Shown: piece after piece, positions 23,582 through 30,822 of the stretch | Position numbering within the stretch: the stretch's first letter is position 1 | How the letters are laid out: each line of letters opens with the position of its first letter | Assembly (NCBI RefSeq): GCF_051133435.1 | Contig: NZ_JBPGNY010000004.1 | Coordinates: 186,001 to 250,000, forward strand | Source of the DNA: JAAYAO01 sp051133435 | Lineage (GTDB): Bacteria; Actinomycetota; Actinomycetes; Propionibacteriales; Propionibacteriaceae | DNA length: 64,000 bases | Reading direction: 5' to 3' | The notes under the pieces: model-generated | Seen by the model: only the letters and a program-made list of their open reading frames with translations | Told to the model about the DNA's origin: nothing | Database searches by the model: none | Program-made: the position numbers and the translations under genes

Positions 23582-24649
23582 GTGAGCACTGATACTTCTG
23601 CCAACGAACGCAAGACCCTCGCCATCATCGGTGGCGACGGCATCGGCCCCGAGGTGGTCGCCGAGGGCCTCAAGGTTCTCGATGCGGTCGCCCCGAACGC
23701 TTTCGAGCTGGTGCATTACGACCTGGGCGCCGAGCGCTGGTTGCGCACCGGCGAGCTGTTGCCGGAGTCGGTCACCGACGAACTCGCCAAGGCCGACGCG
23801 ATCGTGCTGGGCGCGGTCGGCGCCGCCCCCGGTGACACCCGGGTGCCGTCGGGCATCCTGGAGCGCGGGTTGTTGCTGAAGCTGCGGTTCCTGTTCGACC
23901 ACCACGTCAACCTGCGCCCGGGCAAGTTGTTCCCCGGGGTGCCCACCCCGCTCGCCCCGCACGTCACCGAGGGCAAGAACATCGACTTCGTGGTGGTGCG
24001 TGAGGGCACCGAGGGCCTGTACGCCGGCAACGGTGGCGTGCTGCGCGCCGGAACCGAGCACGAGGTGGCCACCGAGGTCAGCGTGAACACCGCCTTCGGT
24101 GTCGAGCGGGTGGTGCGTGATGCCTTCGAGCGGGCCACCCGCCGCCGCAACCACCTCACCCTGGTGCACAAACACAATGTGTTGGTGAACGCCGGTGGCC
24201 TGTGGCGCCGGATCTTCGAGGCCGTCGCCGAGGAGTACCCGCAGGTCGAGACCGACTACCTGCACATCGACGCGGCGACGATCTTCTTCGCCACCAACCC
24301 CGACCGCTTCGACGTGATCGTCACCGACAACCTGTTCGGCGACATCATCACGGACCTGGCTGCCGCGGTCACCGGTGGCATCGGCCTGGCCGCCTCGGGC
24401 AATATCAACCCCTCGGGTGCCTTCCCGTCGATGTTCGAGCCGGTACACGGCTCGGCGCCCGATATCGCCGGTCAGCAGAAGGCCGACCCGACCGCGGCGA
24501 TCCTGTCGATGGGCCTGCTGCTGGACCACCTGGGCCGCAGCGAGGATGCCGAGCGGATCAACACCGTGGTCGAGGAAGACCTCGCCCGGCGTCAAGGCGA
24601 GCGTCGTACCGGCGAGATCGGCGACGCGATTGCCTCCGCGCTGAGCTGA
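23582..24649 (+). CDS. leuB: 3-Isopropylmalate dehydrogenase
   Basis: A 355-aa NAD-dependent decarboxylating dehydrogenase in leucine synthesis, which can also act on 3-methylmalate in the citramalate route. Marks: IIGGDGIGPEVVAEGLKVL at the N-terminus, REGTEGLYAGNGG, LVHKHNVLV with the catalytic Lys region, DAATIFFATNPDRFDVIVTDNLFGDIITDLAA with metal-binding Asp residues, and FEPVHGSAPDIAGQQKADPTAAILS. The start is the leaderless-type GTG at 23582. No other leucine-specific gene (leuA, leuC, leuD) is in the window. Followed by a perfect 16-bp hairpin. Confidence 0.95.
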   Translation: MSTDTSANERKTLAIIGGDGIGPEVVAEGLKVLDAVAPNAFELVHYDLGAERWLRTGELLPESVTDELAKADAIVLGAVGAAPGDTRVPSGILERGLLLKLRFLFDHHVNLRPGKLFPGVPTPLAPHVTEGKNIDFVVVREGTEGLYAGNGGVLRAGTEHEVATEVSVNTAFGVERVVRDAFERATRRRNHLTLVHKHNVLVNAGGLWRRIFEAVAEEYPQVETDYLHIDAATIFFATNPDRFDVIVTDNLFGDIITDLAAAVTGGIGLAASGNINPSGAFPSMFEPVHGSAPDIAGQQKADPTAAILSMGLLLDHLGRSEDAERINTVVEEDLARRQGERRTGEIGDAIASALS

Positions 24650-24673
24650 CCACCTGGCTGACAGCACCACCTG

Positions 24674-24717
24674 CGGCCCCCGCATCCGGCTTCCTCGGGA
24701 ACCGGATGCGGGGGCCG
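24674..24717 (+). terminator. Hairpin terminator after leuB
   Basis: A perfect 16-bp stem (CGGCCCCCGCATCCGG at 24674-24689 with its complement at 24702-24717), loop 12 nt, 25 nt after the leuB stop. The U-tract is poor (TTGCCGTTG), as often in high-GC genomes. Confidence 0.65.
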
Positions 24718-24735
24718 TTGCCGTTGGGCGTGGCT

Positions 24736-24802
24736 GAAAACGCACCCTTACGGGGGGCATCCGGCACGAAACGGCCGATTCGGGCCGGTTCGGGTGCGTT
24801 TG
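24736..24802. other. Long inverted repeat between leuB and the 49-aa gene
   Basis: AAACGCACCC (about 24737-24746) and GGGTGCGTTT (about 24792-24801) are complementary and enclose a further CGGCC/GGCCG hairpin. The branched structure could form in RNA from either strand and may be an extra terminator for both convergent genes. Confidence 0.45.
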
Positions 24803-24834
24803 TATCCACGAGAGGCACCAAAGACGGGGGCACC

Positions 24835-24858
24835 AAAAAACCCGCCCCGGAGGGCGGG
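24835..24858 (-). terminator. Intrinsic terminator of the 49-aa gene
   Basis: A 7-bp G+C stem (CCCGCCC at 24841-24847 with GGGCGGG at 24852-24858), CGGA loop (TCCG on the minus strand), followed on the minus strand by six T (24840-24835). Confidence 0.8.
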
Positions 24859-24917
24859 CTCGGTGGTACTGCGCTCAGTCGGCCTTGTTCAGGCGGCGTT
24901 GTTTCGGGCGGCGCAGT

Positions 24918-25067
24918 TCAGGCAGCATCGTGGGCCACCGCGGCGGCCTTGGCCCGGCGCAGCGACGGCGGGGTCAGGTCGCGCGGCTTGCGGGCGCGAC
25001 GCTTCGGCGCGATGGCCTCGCGCTCGGCGATGCGTTCGATCCACACTCGCGGGTACATGTCGTACAT
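24918..25067 (-). CDS. Small basic protein of unknown function (49 aa)
   Basis: A 49-codon gene with a good GGAAGG ribosome site 4 nt before the ATG and its own terminator downstream, so it is very likely expressed. The product starts MYDMYPRVWIERIAERE and then becomes Arg/Lys-rich (APKRRARKPRDLTPP), ending in an alanine-rich helix. No membrane segment. I do not recognise the family; a nucleic-acid-binding role is possible from charge alone. The -10-like TACTAT and a palindrome (25085-25096) lie upstream. Confidence 0.65.
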   Translation of the reverse strand: MYDMYPRVWIERIAEREAIAPKRRARKPRDLTPPSLRRAKAAAVAHDAA

Positions 25068-25084
25068 GGCGCCTTCCGAATTAC

Positions 25085-25096
25085 TAGGATGTCCTA
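25085..25096. promoter_or_regulatory. Palindromic operator TAGGATGTCCTA
   Basis: TAGGA-TG-TCCTA is a near-perfect palindrome placed a few bases after a -10-like TACTAT (minus strand, about 25107-25102) of the 49-aa gene, where a repressor would block transcription start. The region is notably AT-rich. It lies in the divergent gap with the methyltransferase gene. The regulator is unknown. Confidence 0.5.
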
Positions 25097-25208
25097 ACGA
25101 AATAGTAGGGCGCCCGAGTAAATAGTGATACGGGCTGTCCCAGCATCTGAGCCACCCACCTGCTCGGGCCGACCTGTGGACAAGCGCTCGAACGGCACGC
25201 CCGGCTGC

Positions 25209-25214
25209 CAGACT
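25209..25214 (+). promoter_or_regulatory. -10-like element of the O-methyltransferase-like gene
   Basis: CAGACT, 7 nt before the ATG at 25222 and without a ribosome site; the match to a -10 is imperfect. Confidence 0.3.
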
Positions 25215-25221
25215 GACCGCC

Positions 25222-25785
25222 ATGACCACCCCGCTGGACACGCCCGAGATCGTCACCCGGGCACTGAAGCACTCGCTGAAACAGGGCTACCTGCAGGTCA
25301 CCCGCAGTGAGACCGGGCGACTGTTGGCGACCCTGGCCGCGGCCAGCGCCGGCACCATCGCCGAGTGCGGATCCGGTTGCGGGGTGGGTGCGGCGTGGTT
25401 GCGCACCGGCGCTCCGGACAGCACCAAGGTGGTCACCGCCGAGGAGAACCCCGACCTGGCCCAGGGCGTGCAGGAACTCTTCGCCGACGACGCGATCGAC
25501 GTGATCAATGCCGACTGGGCGAGACTGGGCACCCACGGCCCCTTCTCGCTGGTGTTCATGGACGGCGAGATCGCCGCCGAGGTCGGCATCGACGATGTGC
25601 TGGCCCTGGTCGACCGGGGCGGCATCATCGTGCTGGACGACTTCGTGCCGGCCGGGTCCTGGCCGCCGATGGTGGACGGCCGGGTCGACACCCTGCGACA
25701 GGCCTGGCTGGGCGATGACCGCCTGACCAGTACCGAGGTGCGGGTGGCCGACGACGCGGCCGTACTCATCTGCGTGCGCAGTTGA
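25222..25785 (+). CDS. O-methyltransferase-like SAM-binding protein
   Basis: A 187-aa Rossmann-fold protein like the COG4122 O-methyltransferases. Motif I is TIAECGSGCGVGAAWL, followed by an acidic pair (VVTAEENPDLAQ), NADWARLGTHGPFSLVFMDGEIA and GGIIVLDDFVP. Predicted to be cytoplasmic and to methylate a small molecule; substrate unknown. It stands alone, divergent from the 49-aa gene, and is followed by a short CCGGCG-TTGA-CGCCGG hairpin (25799-25814) without a T-run. Confidence 0.8.
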   Translation: MTTPLDTPEIVTRALKHSLKQGYLQVTRSETGRLLATLAAASAGTIAECGSGCGVGAAWLRTGAPDSTKVVTAEENPDLAQGVQELFADDAIDVINADWARLGTHGPFSLVFMDGEIAAEVGIDDVLALVDRGGIIVLDDFVPAGSWPPMVDGRVDTLRQAWLGDDRLTSTEVRVADDAAVLICVRS

Positions 25786-25908
25786 CCTTCGGACGCTCCC
25801 GGCGTTGACGCCGGTGGACGGGGGCAGCCAATATCCACCCGGAGGATGACCCCACCGGCTACCGGTGAACGATGTCGACTCTTCCTGCGGCATGGCATTC
25901 TTGAGGCC

Positions 25909-26460
25909 ATGGCCACCACGACCACTCACAGCAAGCAGCGCGCCCGACGCAAGCTGCGCGAAGTGCTGATCGGACTCACCCTGATGATCCTGATCACCGG
26001 GGCCGCGTTGTGGTTCGTGCTGTCCAAGGCCGGGGAATGGGGTGTGCCGGGCTTCACCTACACCAATGAATACGGCAGCACCTGTGAGAACGGGTTCGTC
26101 ACCAACACCTGCACCGAACTGACCCGCGAGGAACTCGGCGCCCGGTTGGAGGTGCCCTTCCCCGAGCAGACCGAAGTGCTCGAAAGCACGCTGGAGGAGG
26201 GTTCCAACACCACCTTGCGGGCCAAGATCCGGTTCCCCCAGGCCGATGCCGGCAAGTTCCAGGCCGCCCTGGCCGAGAAGTACGGTCACTGCCGCAACGA
26301 CCTCCCTCCCCCGGCAATGGCCGAGGGTATGCAGAAGCCCTGCGTGATGGGCAACGATCGGTTCGCTTCCGAGTCGATGAGCATCCGGTATGTCCTGGTG
26401 CTCGGGGTTCGGGAGGGTGAGCAGGATCCCGTCCTGGGGATGGATTTCCTGTGGCGCTGA
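25909..26460 (+). CDS. Single-pass membrane protein of unknown function
   Basis: A 183-aa protein with a basic N-terminus, one membrane helix (about residues 20-38) and an extracytoplasmic domain of about 145 residues with four cysteines (STCENG, TNTCTE, GHCRND, KPCVMG) that could form two disulfides. Not recognised. The ATG at 25909 is preceded 7 nt upstream by CATTCT; an in-frame start at 25846 would precede that element. The next gene, a hydrolase, begins 4 nt after its stop, so both are probably co-transcribed. Confidence 0.65.
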   Translation: MATTTTHSKQRARRKLREVLIGLTLMILITGAALWFVLSKAGEWGVPGFTYTNEYGSTCENGFVTNTCTELTREELGARLEVPFPEQTEVLESTLEEGSNTTLRAKIRFPQADAGKFQAALAEKYGHCRNDLPPPAMAEGMQKPCVMGNDRFASESMSIRYVLVLGVREGEQDPVLGMDFLWR

Positions 26461-26464
26461 CCCG

Positions 26465-27187
26465 ATGAGCGCCCCTCCCGAGTTCTACCCGGCCCTGGTG
26501 CTGCTGCCCGGCACCCGTTGGGCTGCCTCCCAATGGGACGCCTACCACGCACTGTTGCCCGGCGTCCGCATCATCACCCCCGATCTGCCCGGCCATGGCC
26601 GGCGCGCCGGGGAGCCCTTCACCGGCGAGGCCGCCCTGGCGGTGATCTCCGAGGCGGTGGCCGAAGCCGGCCCGCGGCCGGTACTGGCCGGACACAGCCT
26701 GGGTGGCTACCTGGCGATGGCTTGGGCCGCCCGACACCCGCACGCGTTGTCGGGGCTGGTGCCGATCAGTGCGACCGGTGACCCGGGCAGCCGCCTCGCG
26801 TGGACCTACCGGGCCTTCGAACGATTCAGCACCGGTGCCGACCCCGAACGGTTGGCCCTGTGGACGAGCCGGTTGATGCGGTGGCTCGGCGCCCGCGGGC
26901 CGCTCCCGGACAGTACCGGCTATGCCGCCCTGCCGGCCGCCTGGCAGTACGTACTCGACGAGGTCGGCCCCGAAACGCTGCGTGCGGTGACCTGCCCGGT
27001 GGTGCTGGTCAACGGTCGGTTCGATCAGATGCGGGCCCATGTCGGCCGGTTCGCCGCCGCGGCCCATGACGTGCAGGTGGTGACCGTGCCCGGAGCCACC
27101 CACCTGCTTCCCAACACCCACCCGGGCACGATGGCCATGATCCTGCGTGCCGCGCTCGATTCGGCCGCGGAACAACCGGCCCGGTAA
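26465..27187 (+). CDS. Alpha/beta hydrolase
   Basis: A 240-aa serine hydrolase. The nucleophile elbow is GHSLGG (S78), the oxyanion region PGTRWAASQWD, and the catalytic His is in GATHLLPNTHP near the C-terminus; a likely Asp lies in NGRFDQMRAH. Predicted soluble esterase, lipase or thioesterase; substrate unknown. Starts 4 nt after the membrane-protein gene and ends near a hairpin shared with convergent ilvC. Confidence 0.85.
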   Translation: MSAPPEFYPALVLLPGTRWAASQWDAYHALLPGVRIITPDLPGHGRRAGEPFTGEAALAVISEAVAEAGPRPVLAGHSLGGYLAMAWAARHPHALSGLVPISATGDPGSRLAWTYRAFERFSTGADPERLALWTSRLMRWLGARGPLPDSTGYAALPAAWQYVLDEVGPETLRAVTCPVVLVNGRFDQMRAHVGRFAAAAHDVQVVTVPGATHLLPNTHPGTMAMILRAALDSAAEQPAR

Positions 27188-27192
27188 TACAC

Positions 27193-27229
27193 CGAGGGCG
27201 GCACCTCCACCCGGGAGATGCCGCCCTCG
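27193..27229. terminator. Bidirectional terminator between hydrolase and ilvC
   Basis: An 11-bp stem (CGAGGGCGGCA at 27193-27203 with TGCCGCCCTCG at 27219-27229), loop 15 nt that can pair further. It lies between two convergent stops; no long T-run on either side. Confidence 0.6.
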
Positions 27230-27245
27230 ACTCAGGTCAGCGCGC

Positions 27246-28277
27246 TCAGCGAGCCGCGGTGCCCTCGACGTAGTCGTCGTCGTGGCCCTTGACCCAGGCC
27301 ATCAGCCCGCGCAACTGGCGGCCGGTCTCCTCGATCGGGTGCTGTTCACCCTGCTTGCGCAGCTCGAGGAACTCCGGACGGCCGGCGTCCTGGTCGTCGA
27401 CGAAGCGCTTGGCGAAGGCACCGGAGGTGATGTCGTCCAGAATGGCCTTCATCTCGGTCTTCACCGCATCGTTGACCACCCGGGGGCCGGAAACGTAGTC
27501 GCCGTACTCGGCGGTGTCCGAGACGCTCCAGCGCTGCTTGGCGATGCCGCCCTCGTACATCAGGTCGACGATCAGCTTCAGCTCGTGCAGGCACTCGAAG
27601 TAGGCGACCTCGGGCTGGTATCCGGCCTCGGTGAGGGTTTCGAAGCCGGCCATCACCAGGGCGCTCATGCCGCCGCAGAGCACGGCCTGCTCACCGAACA
27701 GGTCGGTCTCGGTCTCTTCGGGGAAGGTGGTCTTGATGCCACCGGCGCGCAGGCCACCGATCGCCTTGGCGTACGACAGGGCCAACGGCCAGGCGTTGCC
27801 GCTGGCGTCCTTCTCCACCGCGACCAGCACCGGGACGCCACGGCCCTCGGCGTACTCACGACGCACCAGGTGGCCGGGGCCCTTCGGGGCGACCATGGCC
27901 ACATCGACGCCCTCGGGCGGGGTGATGTAGCCGAAGCGGATGTTGAAGCCGTGGGCGAAGAACAGCGCATCGCCGGGCACCAGGTTCGGCTCGATCTCTT
28001 CCTTGTACAGCTTGCGCTGGTGCTGGTCGGGAACCAGCACCATGATCAGGTCGGCTTCCTCACAGGCCTCCGCCGGGGTGACGACCCGCAGGCCCTCGGC
28101 CTCGGCCTTGGCTCGCGAGGAGCTGCCCTCTTGCAGGCCGACGCGCACGTCGACACCGGAATCGCGCAGCGACAGGGCATGGGCGTGCCCCTGGCTGCCG
28201 TAGCCGATGATGGCCACATTGCGACCCTGGATGATCGACAGGTCTGCGTCGTCGTCGTAAAACATCTGTGCTGCCAC
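27246..28277 (-). CDS. ilvC: Ketol-acid reductoisomerase
   Basis: A 343-aa class I KARI converting acetolactate or acetohydroxybutyrate to the dihydroxy acids with NADPH and Mg2+. The N-terminal Rossmann domain has IIGYGSQGHAHALSLRDSG; the C-terminal knotted domain includes the metal-binding DLFGEQAVLCGG and CLHELKLIVDLMYEGG, and SDTAEYGDY. The start is GTG at 28277 (VAAQMFYDDD), with GGAG upstream, because homologues begin at this point; an ATG four codons later is the alternative. Third gene of the ilvBNC operon, 32 nt after ilvN. Confidence 0.96.
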   Translation of the reverse strand: MAAQMFYDDDADLSIIQGRNVAIIGYGSQGHAHALSLRDSGVDVRVGLQEGSSSRAKAEAEGLRVVTPAEACEEADLIMVLVPDQHQRKLYKEEIEPNLVPGDALFFAHGFNIRFGYITPPEGVDVAMVAPKGPGHLVRREYAEGRGVPVLVAVEKDASGNAWPLALSYAKAIGGLRAGGIKTTFPEETETDLFGEQAVLCGGMSALVMAGFETLTEAGYQPEVAYFECLHELKLIVDLMYEGGIAKQRWSVSDTAEYGDYVSGPRVVNDAVKTEMKAILDDITSGAFAKRFVDDQDAGRPEFLELRKQGEQHPIEETGRQLRGLMAWVKGHDDDYVEGTAAR

Positions 28278-28309
28278 GGCGGGTAACTCCTTGTTGTTGT
28301 GGTGGCGGT

Positions 28310-28855
28310 TCAACGGCTCGAGCGGGAGCGCTCGCGTCCTGGGCGGTCCGTGAGCGAGCGCGAGCCGCGCCCCAGCGCGACCAGGCCCGACTGGACGAGT
28401 TCTCGAACACCATACGGTTCGAGCATGGTCAGCAGCGCATCCAGTTTGGATTCGCTGCCGGTGGCCTCGATGGTCATCGAGTCGGGGGTGACATCGACGG
28501 CCTTGGCCCGGAACAGTTCGACGATCTCGGTGAGCTGTCCGCGGGTGCTCTGATCGGCGCGCACCTTGACCAGGATCAGTTCTCGGCGCACGGCGTGGGA
28601 TTCCAACTCGACGATCTTGAGCACGTCGAGCAGCTTGTTGAGCTGCTTGGTCAACTGCTCCAGCACCCCGTCGTCGACATCGGCGACCAGGGTGATCCGG
28701 GAGATGCCCCGGTGTTCGGTGGGCCCGACGGCCAGGGACCTGATGTTGAATCCTCGCCGCGAGAACAGTGCGGCTACCCGGGTCAGGACGCCCGGCTTGT
28801 CGTTCACCAGCACGCTCAGGGTGCGCTCGTTGGAGGTGGCTCGCAGGGTCGTCAT
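28310..28855 (-). CDS. ilvN: Acetolactate synthase small (regulatory) subunit
   Basis: A 181-aa regulatory subunit that binds valine and controls IlvB. The N-terminal ACT domain (about residues 10-85) has LSVLVNDKPGVLTRVAALFSRRGFNIRSLAVGPTE, and the C-terminal part has the ALS_ss_C fold. The ATG at 28855 overlaps the ilvB stop by one base (TGATG); a GTG one codon earlier would overlap by four. A GAGGAG site lies 8 nt before the ATG. The last 15 residues (GRGSRSLTDRPGRERSRSSR) are a short Arg/Ser tail. Confidence 0.95.
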   Translation of the reverse strand: MTTLRATSNERTLSVLVNDKPGVLTRVAALFSRRGFNIRSLAVGPTEHRGISRITLVADVDDGVLEQLTKQLNKLLDVLKIVELESHAVRRELILVKVRADQSTRGQLTEIVELFRAKAVDVTPDSMTIEATGSESKLDALLTMLEPYGVRELVQSGLVALGRGSRSLTDRPGRERSRSSR

Positions 28856-30609
28856 CACAGGGTCTCCTCGTCTGTCCAGTCCGGTGCGAGGTCACGCGCG
28901 ACTTGGATCGCGTCGTTGCTGGTGCCGGCCGGCACCATCGGGAACACCATGGCGTCCTTCGACACCCGGAACTCGACCACGACCGGCCGGTCGTTGATCG
29001 CCATCGCCTCGGCCAGCACCCGGTCGACGTCCTCGGGGGTGGTGGCGCGCAGGCCGACACAGCCCATCGCCTCAGCCAGTTTCGGCACATCGGGCCACGA
29101 GGTGGAGCGCAGATCGGTGTTGGAGTAACGCTGGTCGTAGAACAGGGTCTGCCACTGACGCACCATGCCCAGGGACTCGTTGTTGATCACCGCGATCTTG
29201 ACCGGGATGCCCTCCAGGGCGCAGGTGACCAGTTCCTGGTTGGTCATCTGGAAGCAGCCGTCACCATCGATGCCCCAGACCACGGTGTCGGGCTGGGCGA
29301 CCTTGGCACCCATCGCCGCGGGAACGCAGTAGCCCATCGTGCCGGCGCCACCGGAGTTCAGCCAGGTGGCCGGGGTCTCGAAGGGCAGCAGGTGGGCGGC
29401 CCACATCTGGTGCTGGCCGACACCGGCGGCGTAGATCGCGTCGGGTCCGGCGACCTCACCGAGTCGGCGGATCACATAGGACGGCGACAGCAGCCCCTCC
29501 TCGCTGAGCGGTTCACCCCGGTCGGTCGGGTACCGCTCCTGCAGGGTGTCCAGATAGGTGATCCAGGCCGTCGGCGGGTTCACCTCCTGACCGCGCAGCA
29601 CCTCGGTGAGTTCGTTGAGCACTTCGGCCAGGTCACCGACGATCGGCACATCGGCGAGCCGGTTCTTCGAGATCTCGGCCGGGTCGATGTCGGCGTGGAC
29701 GATCTTGGCGTCGGGGGCGAAGCTGTCGAGCTGGCCGGTGACCCGGTCGTCGAAGCGGGCGCCGAGCGAGATCAGCAGGTCGGAGCGCTGCAGGGCGCCG
29801 ACCGCGGCGACGGTGCCGTGCATGCCCGGCATTCCGTAGTTCAGCGGGTGGGAGTCGGGGATCGCGCCGCGGGCCATCAAGGTGGTGACCACCGGGATGC
29901 CGGTCAGGTCGACCAACTCGCGCAGTTTGTCCCAGGCCCGGGCCTTGATCACGCCACCGCCGACGTACAGCACCGGACGGATCGCCTCACCGATCAGGCG
30001 GGCGGCTTCGCGGATCTGCTTCAGATGCGGACGGGTGACCGGGTTGTAGCCGGGCAGGTTCAGCTTCTTGGGCCATTCGAAGGGGACGCTGGACTGCAGC
30101 GCATCCTTGGTGATGTCGACCAGCACCGGGCCGGGACGCCCCGTGGCGGCGATGTGGAAGGCCTCCTTGATCGCACCGGGGATGTCCTCGGCACGCTTGA
30201 TCAGGAAGTTGTGCTTGGTGATCGGCATCGTGATGCCGGAGATGTCGGCTTCCTGGAAGGCGTCGGTACCGATCGAGGAGCTGCCGACCTGGCCGGTGAT
30301 CGCCACGATCGGGACGGAGTCCATGTAGGCGTCCATGATCGGGGTGACCAGGTTGGTGGCGCCGGGGCCGGAGGTGGCCATGCACACCCCGACCTTGCCG
30401 GTGGCCATCGCATAGCCTTCGGCGGCGTGGCCGGCGCCCTGCTCGTGGCGCACCAGGATGTGGCGCACCTCGGAGTCGTAGAGCGGATCGTAGGCCGGAA
30501 GGACCGCGCCACCGGGAATGCCGAATACGACCTCAACGCCCAACTTCTCCAAGGACGTGACCAGGGCCTGGGCCCCCGTCATGGTCGTCGACGCGTCGGT
30601 GTCGCTCAT
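28855..30609 (-). CDS. ilvB: Acetolactate synthase large (catalytic) subunit
   Basis: A 584-aa ThDP- and FAD-dependent enzyme joining two pyruvates, or pyruvate and 2-oxobutyrate, in valine, leucine and isoleucine synthesis. The ThDP-activating Glu is E57 in RHEQGAGHAAEG; the diphosphate-binding GDGCF...N motif is in GIDGDGCFQMTNQEL. The start at 30609 is chosen over the ATG at 30615 because AGGAGG ends 7 nt before it but only 1 nt before the other. Preceded by a leader peptide and attenuator, and followed by ilvN and ilvC. Confidence 0.96.
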   Translation of the reverse strand: MSDTDASTTMTGAQALVTSLEKLGVEVVFGIPGGAVLPAYDPLYDSEVRHILVRHEQGAGHAAEGYAMATGKVGVCMATSGPGATNLVTPIMDAYMDSVPIVAITGQVGSSSIGTDAFQEADISGITMPITKHNFLIKRAEDIPGAIKEAFHIAATGRPGPVLVDITKDALQSSVPFEWPKKLNLPGYNPVTRPHLKQIREAARLIGEAIRPVLYVGGGVIKARAWDKLRELVDLTGIPVVTTLMARGAIPDSHPLNYGMPGMHGTVAAVGALQRSDLLISLGARFDDRVTGQLDSFAPDAKIVHADIDPAEISKNRLADVPIVGDLAEVLNELTEVLRGQEVNPPTAWITYLDTLQERYPTDRGEPLSEEGLLSPSYVIRRLGEVAGPDAIYAAGVGQHQMWAAHLLPFETPATWLNSGGAGTMGYCVPAAMGAKVAQPDTVVWGIDGDGCFQMTNQELVTCALEGIPVKIAVINNESLGMVRQWQTLFYDQRYSNTDLRSTSWPDVPKLAEAMGCVGLRATTPEDVDRVLAEAMAINDRPVVVEFRVSKDAMVFPMVPAGTSNDAIQVARDLAPDWTDEETL

Positions 30610-30661
30610 CGCCATTCCTCCTGTTGTGTGTGGCGGTGTTACACGGCTTGCCGCTGAAACG

Positions 30662-30728
30662 AAAAACCCCCGCTGCCGGCGGCAGGCGAGGGAGCGTGTC
30701 GGTGAGTTTTCGACTCAGGCGACACGCT
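30662..30728 (-). promoter_or_regulatory. ilvBNC transcription attenuator
   Basis: On the minus strand a hairpin with 9-bp outer stem (AGCGTGTCG with CGACACGCT, 30728-30693) and an inner GAGT/ACTC stem is followed by a GC-rich hairpin (CTGCC/GGCAG core with outer pairs, about 30692-30668) and five T (30666-30662). The first hairpin begins 4 nt after the Val/Ile codon run of the leader peptide. Classical ilv attenuation layout, as described for corynebacterial ilvBNC. Confidence 0.85.
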
Positions 30729-30756
30729 GTGTGATTACTACGACGCTGCGGAACAC
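30715..30756 (-). CDS. ilvB leader peptide (VFRSVVVITQRVA)
   Basis: A 13-codon frame with GTG start: V/M-F-R-S-V-V-V-I-T-Q-R-V-A. The Val-Val-Val-Ile run would make ribosomes stall when valine or isoleucine tRNAs are uncharged. GAAGGT lies 6 nt before the GTG and TTGACA at 30792-30787, so the peptide may be translated from a leaderless mRNA; alternatively GAGAAGG acts as its ribosome site. Confidence 0.82.
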   Translation of the reverse strand: MFRSVVVITQRVA

Positions 30757-30762
30757 CTGCTC

Positions 30763-30792
30763 ACCTTCTCTCCCCCACCCCGGGCGTGTCAA
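30763..30792 (-). promoter_or_regulatory. ilvBNC promoter
   Basis: A perfect -35 TTGACA (30792-30787), 18-nt spacer and -10-like GAAGGT (30768-30763), located just after the ilvD stop at 30823. Transcription would start at or next to the leader GTG. Confidence 0.6.
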
Positions 30793-30822
30793 CCGGACCG
30801 CCCGGGGTATCGGATCGCGAGA

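Noticed and set aside
28278..29090. Upstream extension of the ilvC reading frame
   Set aside because: The extra residues are out-of-frame translation of ilvN and ilvB; ilvC has a proper GTG start with ribosome site at 28277.
28768..30657. 629-codon plus-strand frame opposite ilvB
   Set aside because: Shadow frame of a clear ilvB gene with typical reverse-strand composition.
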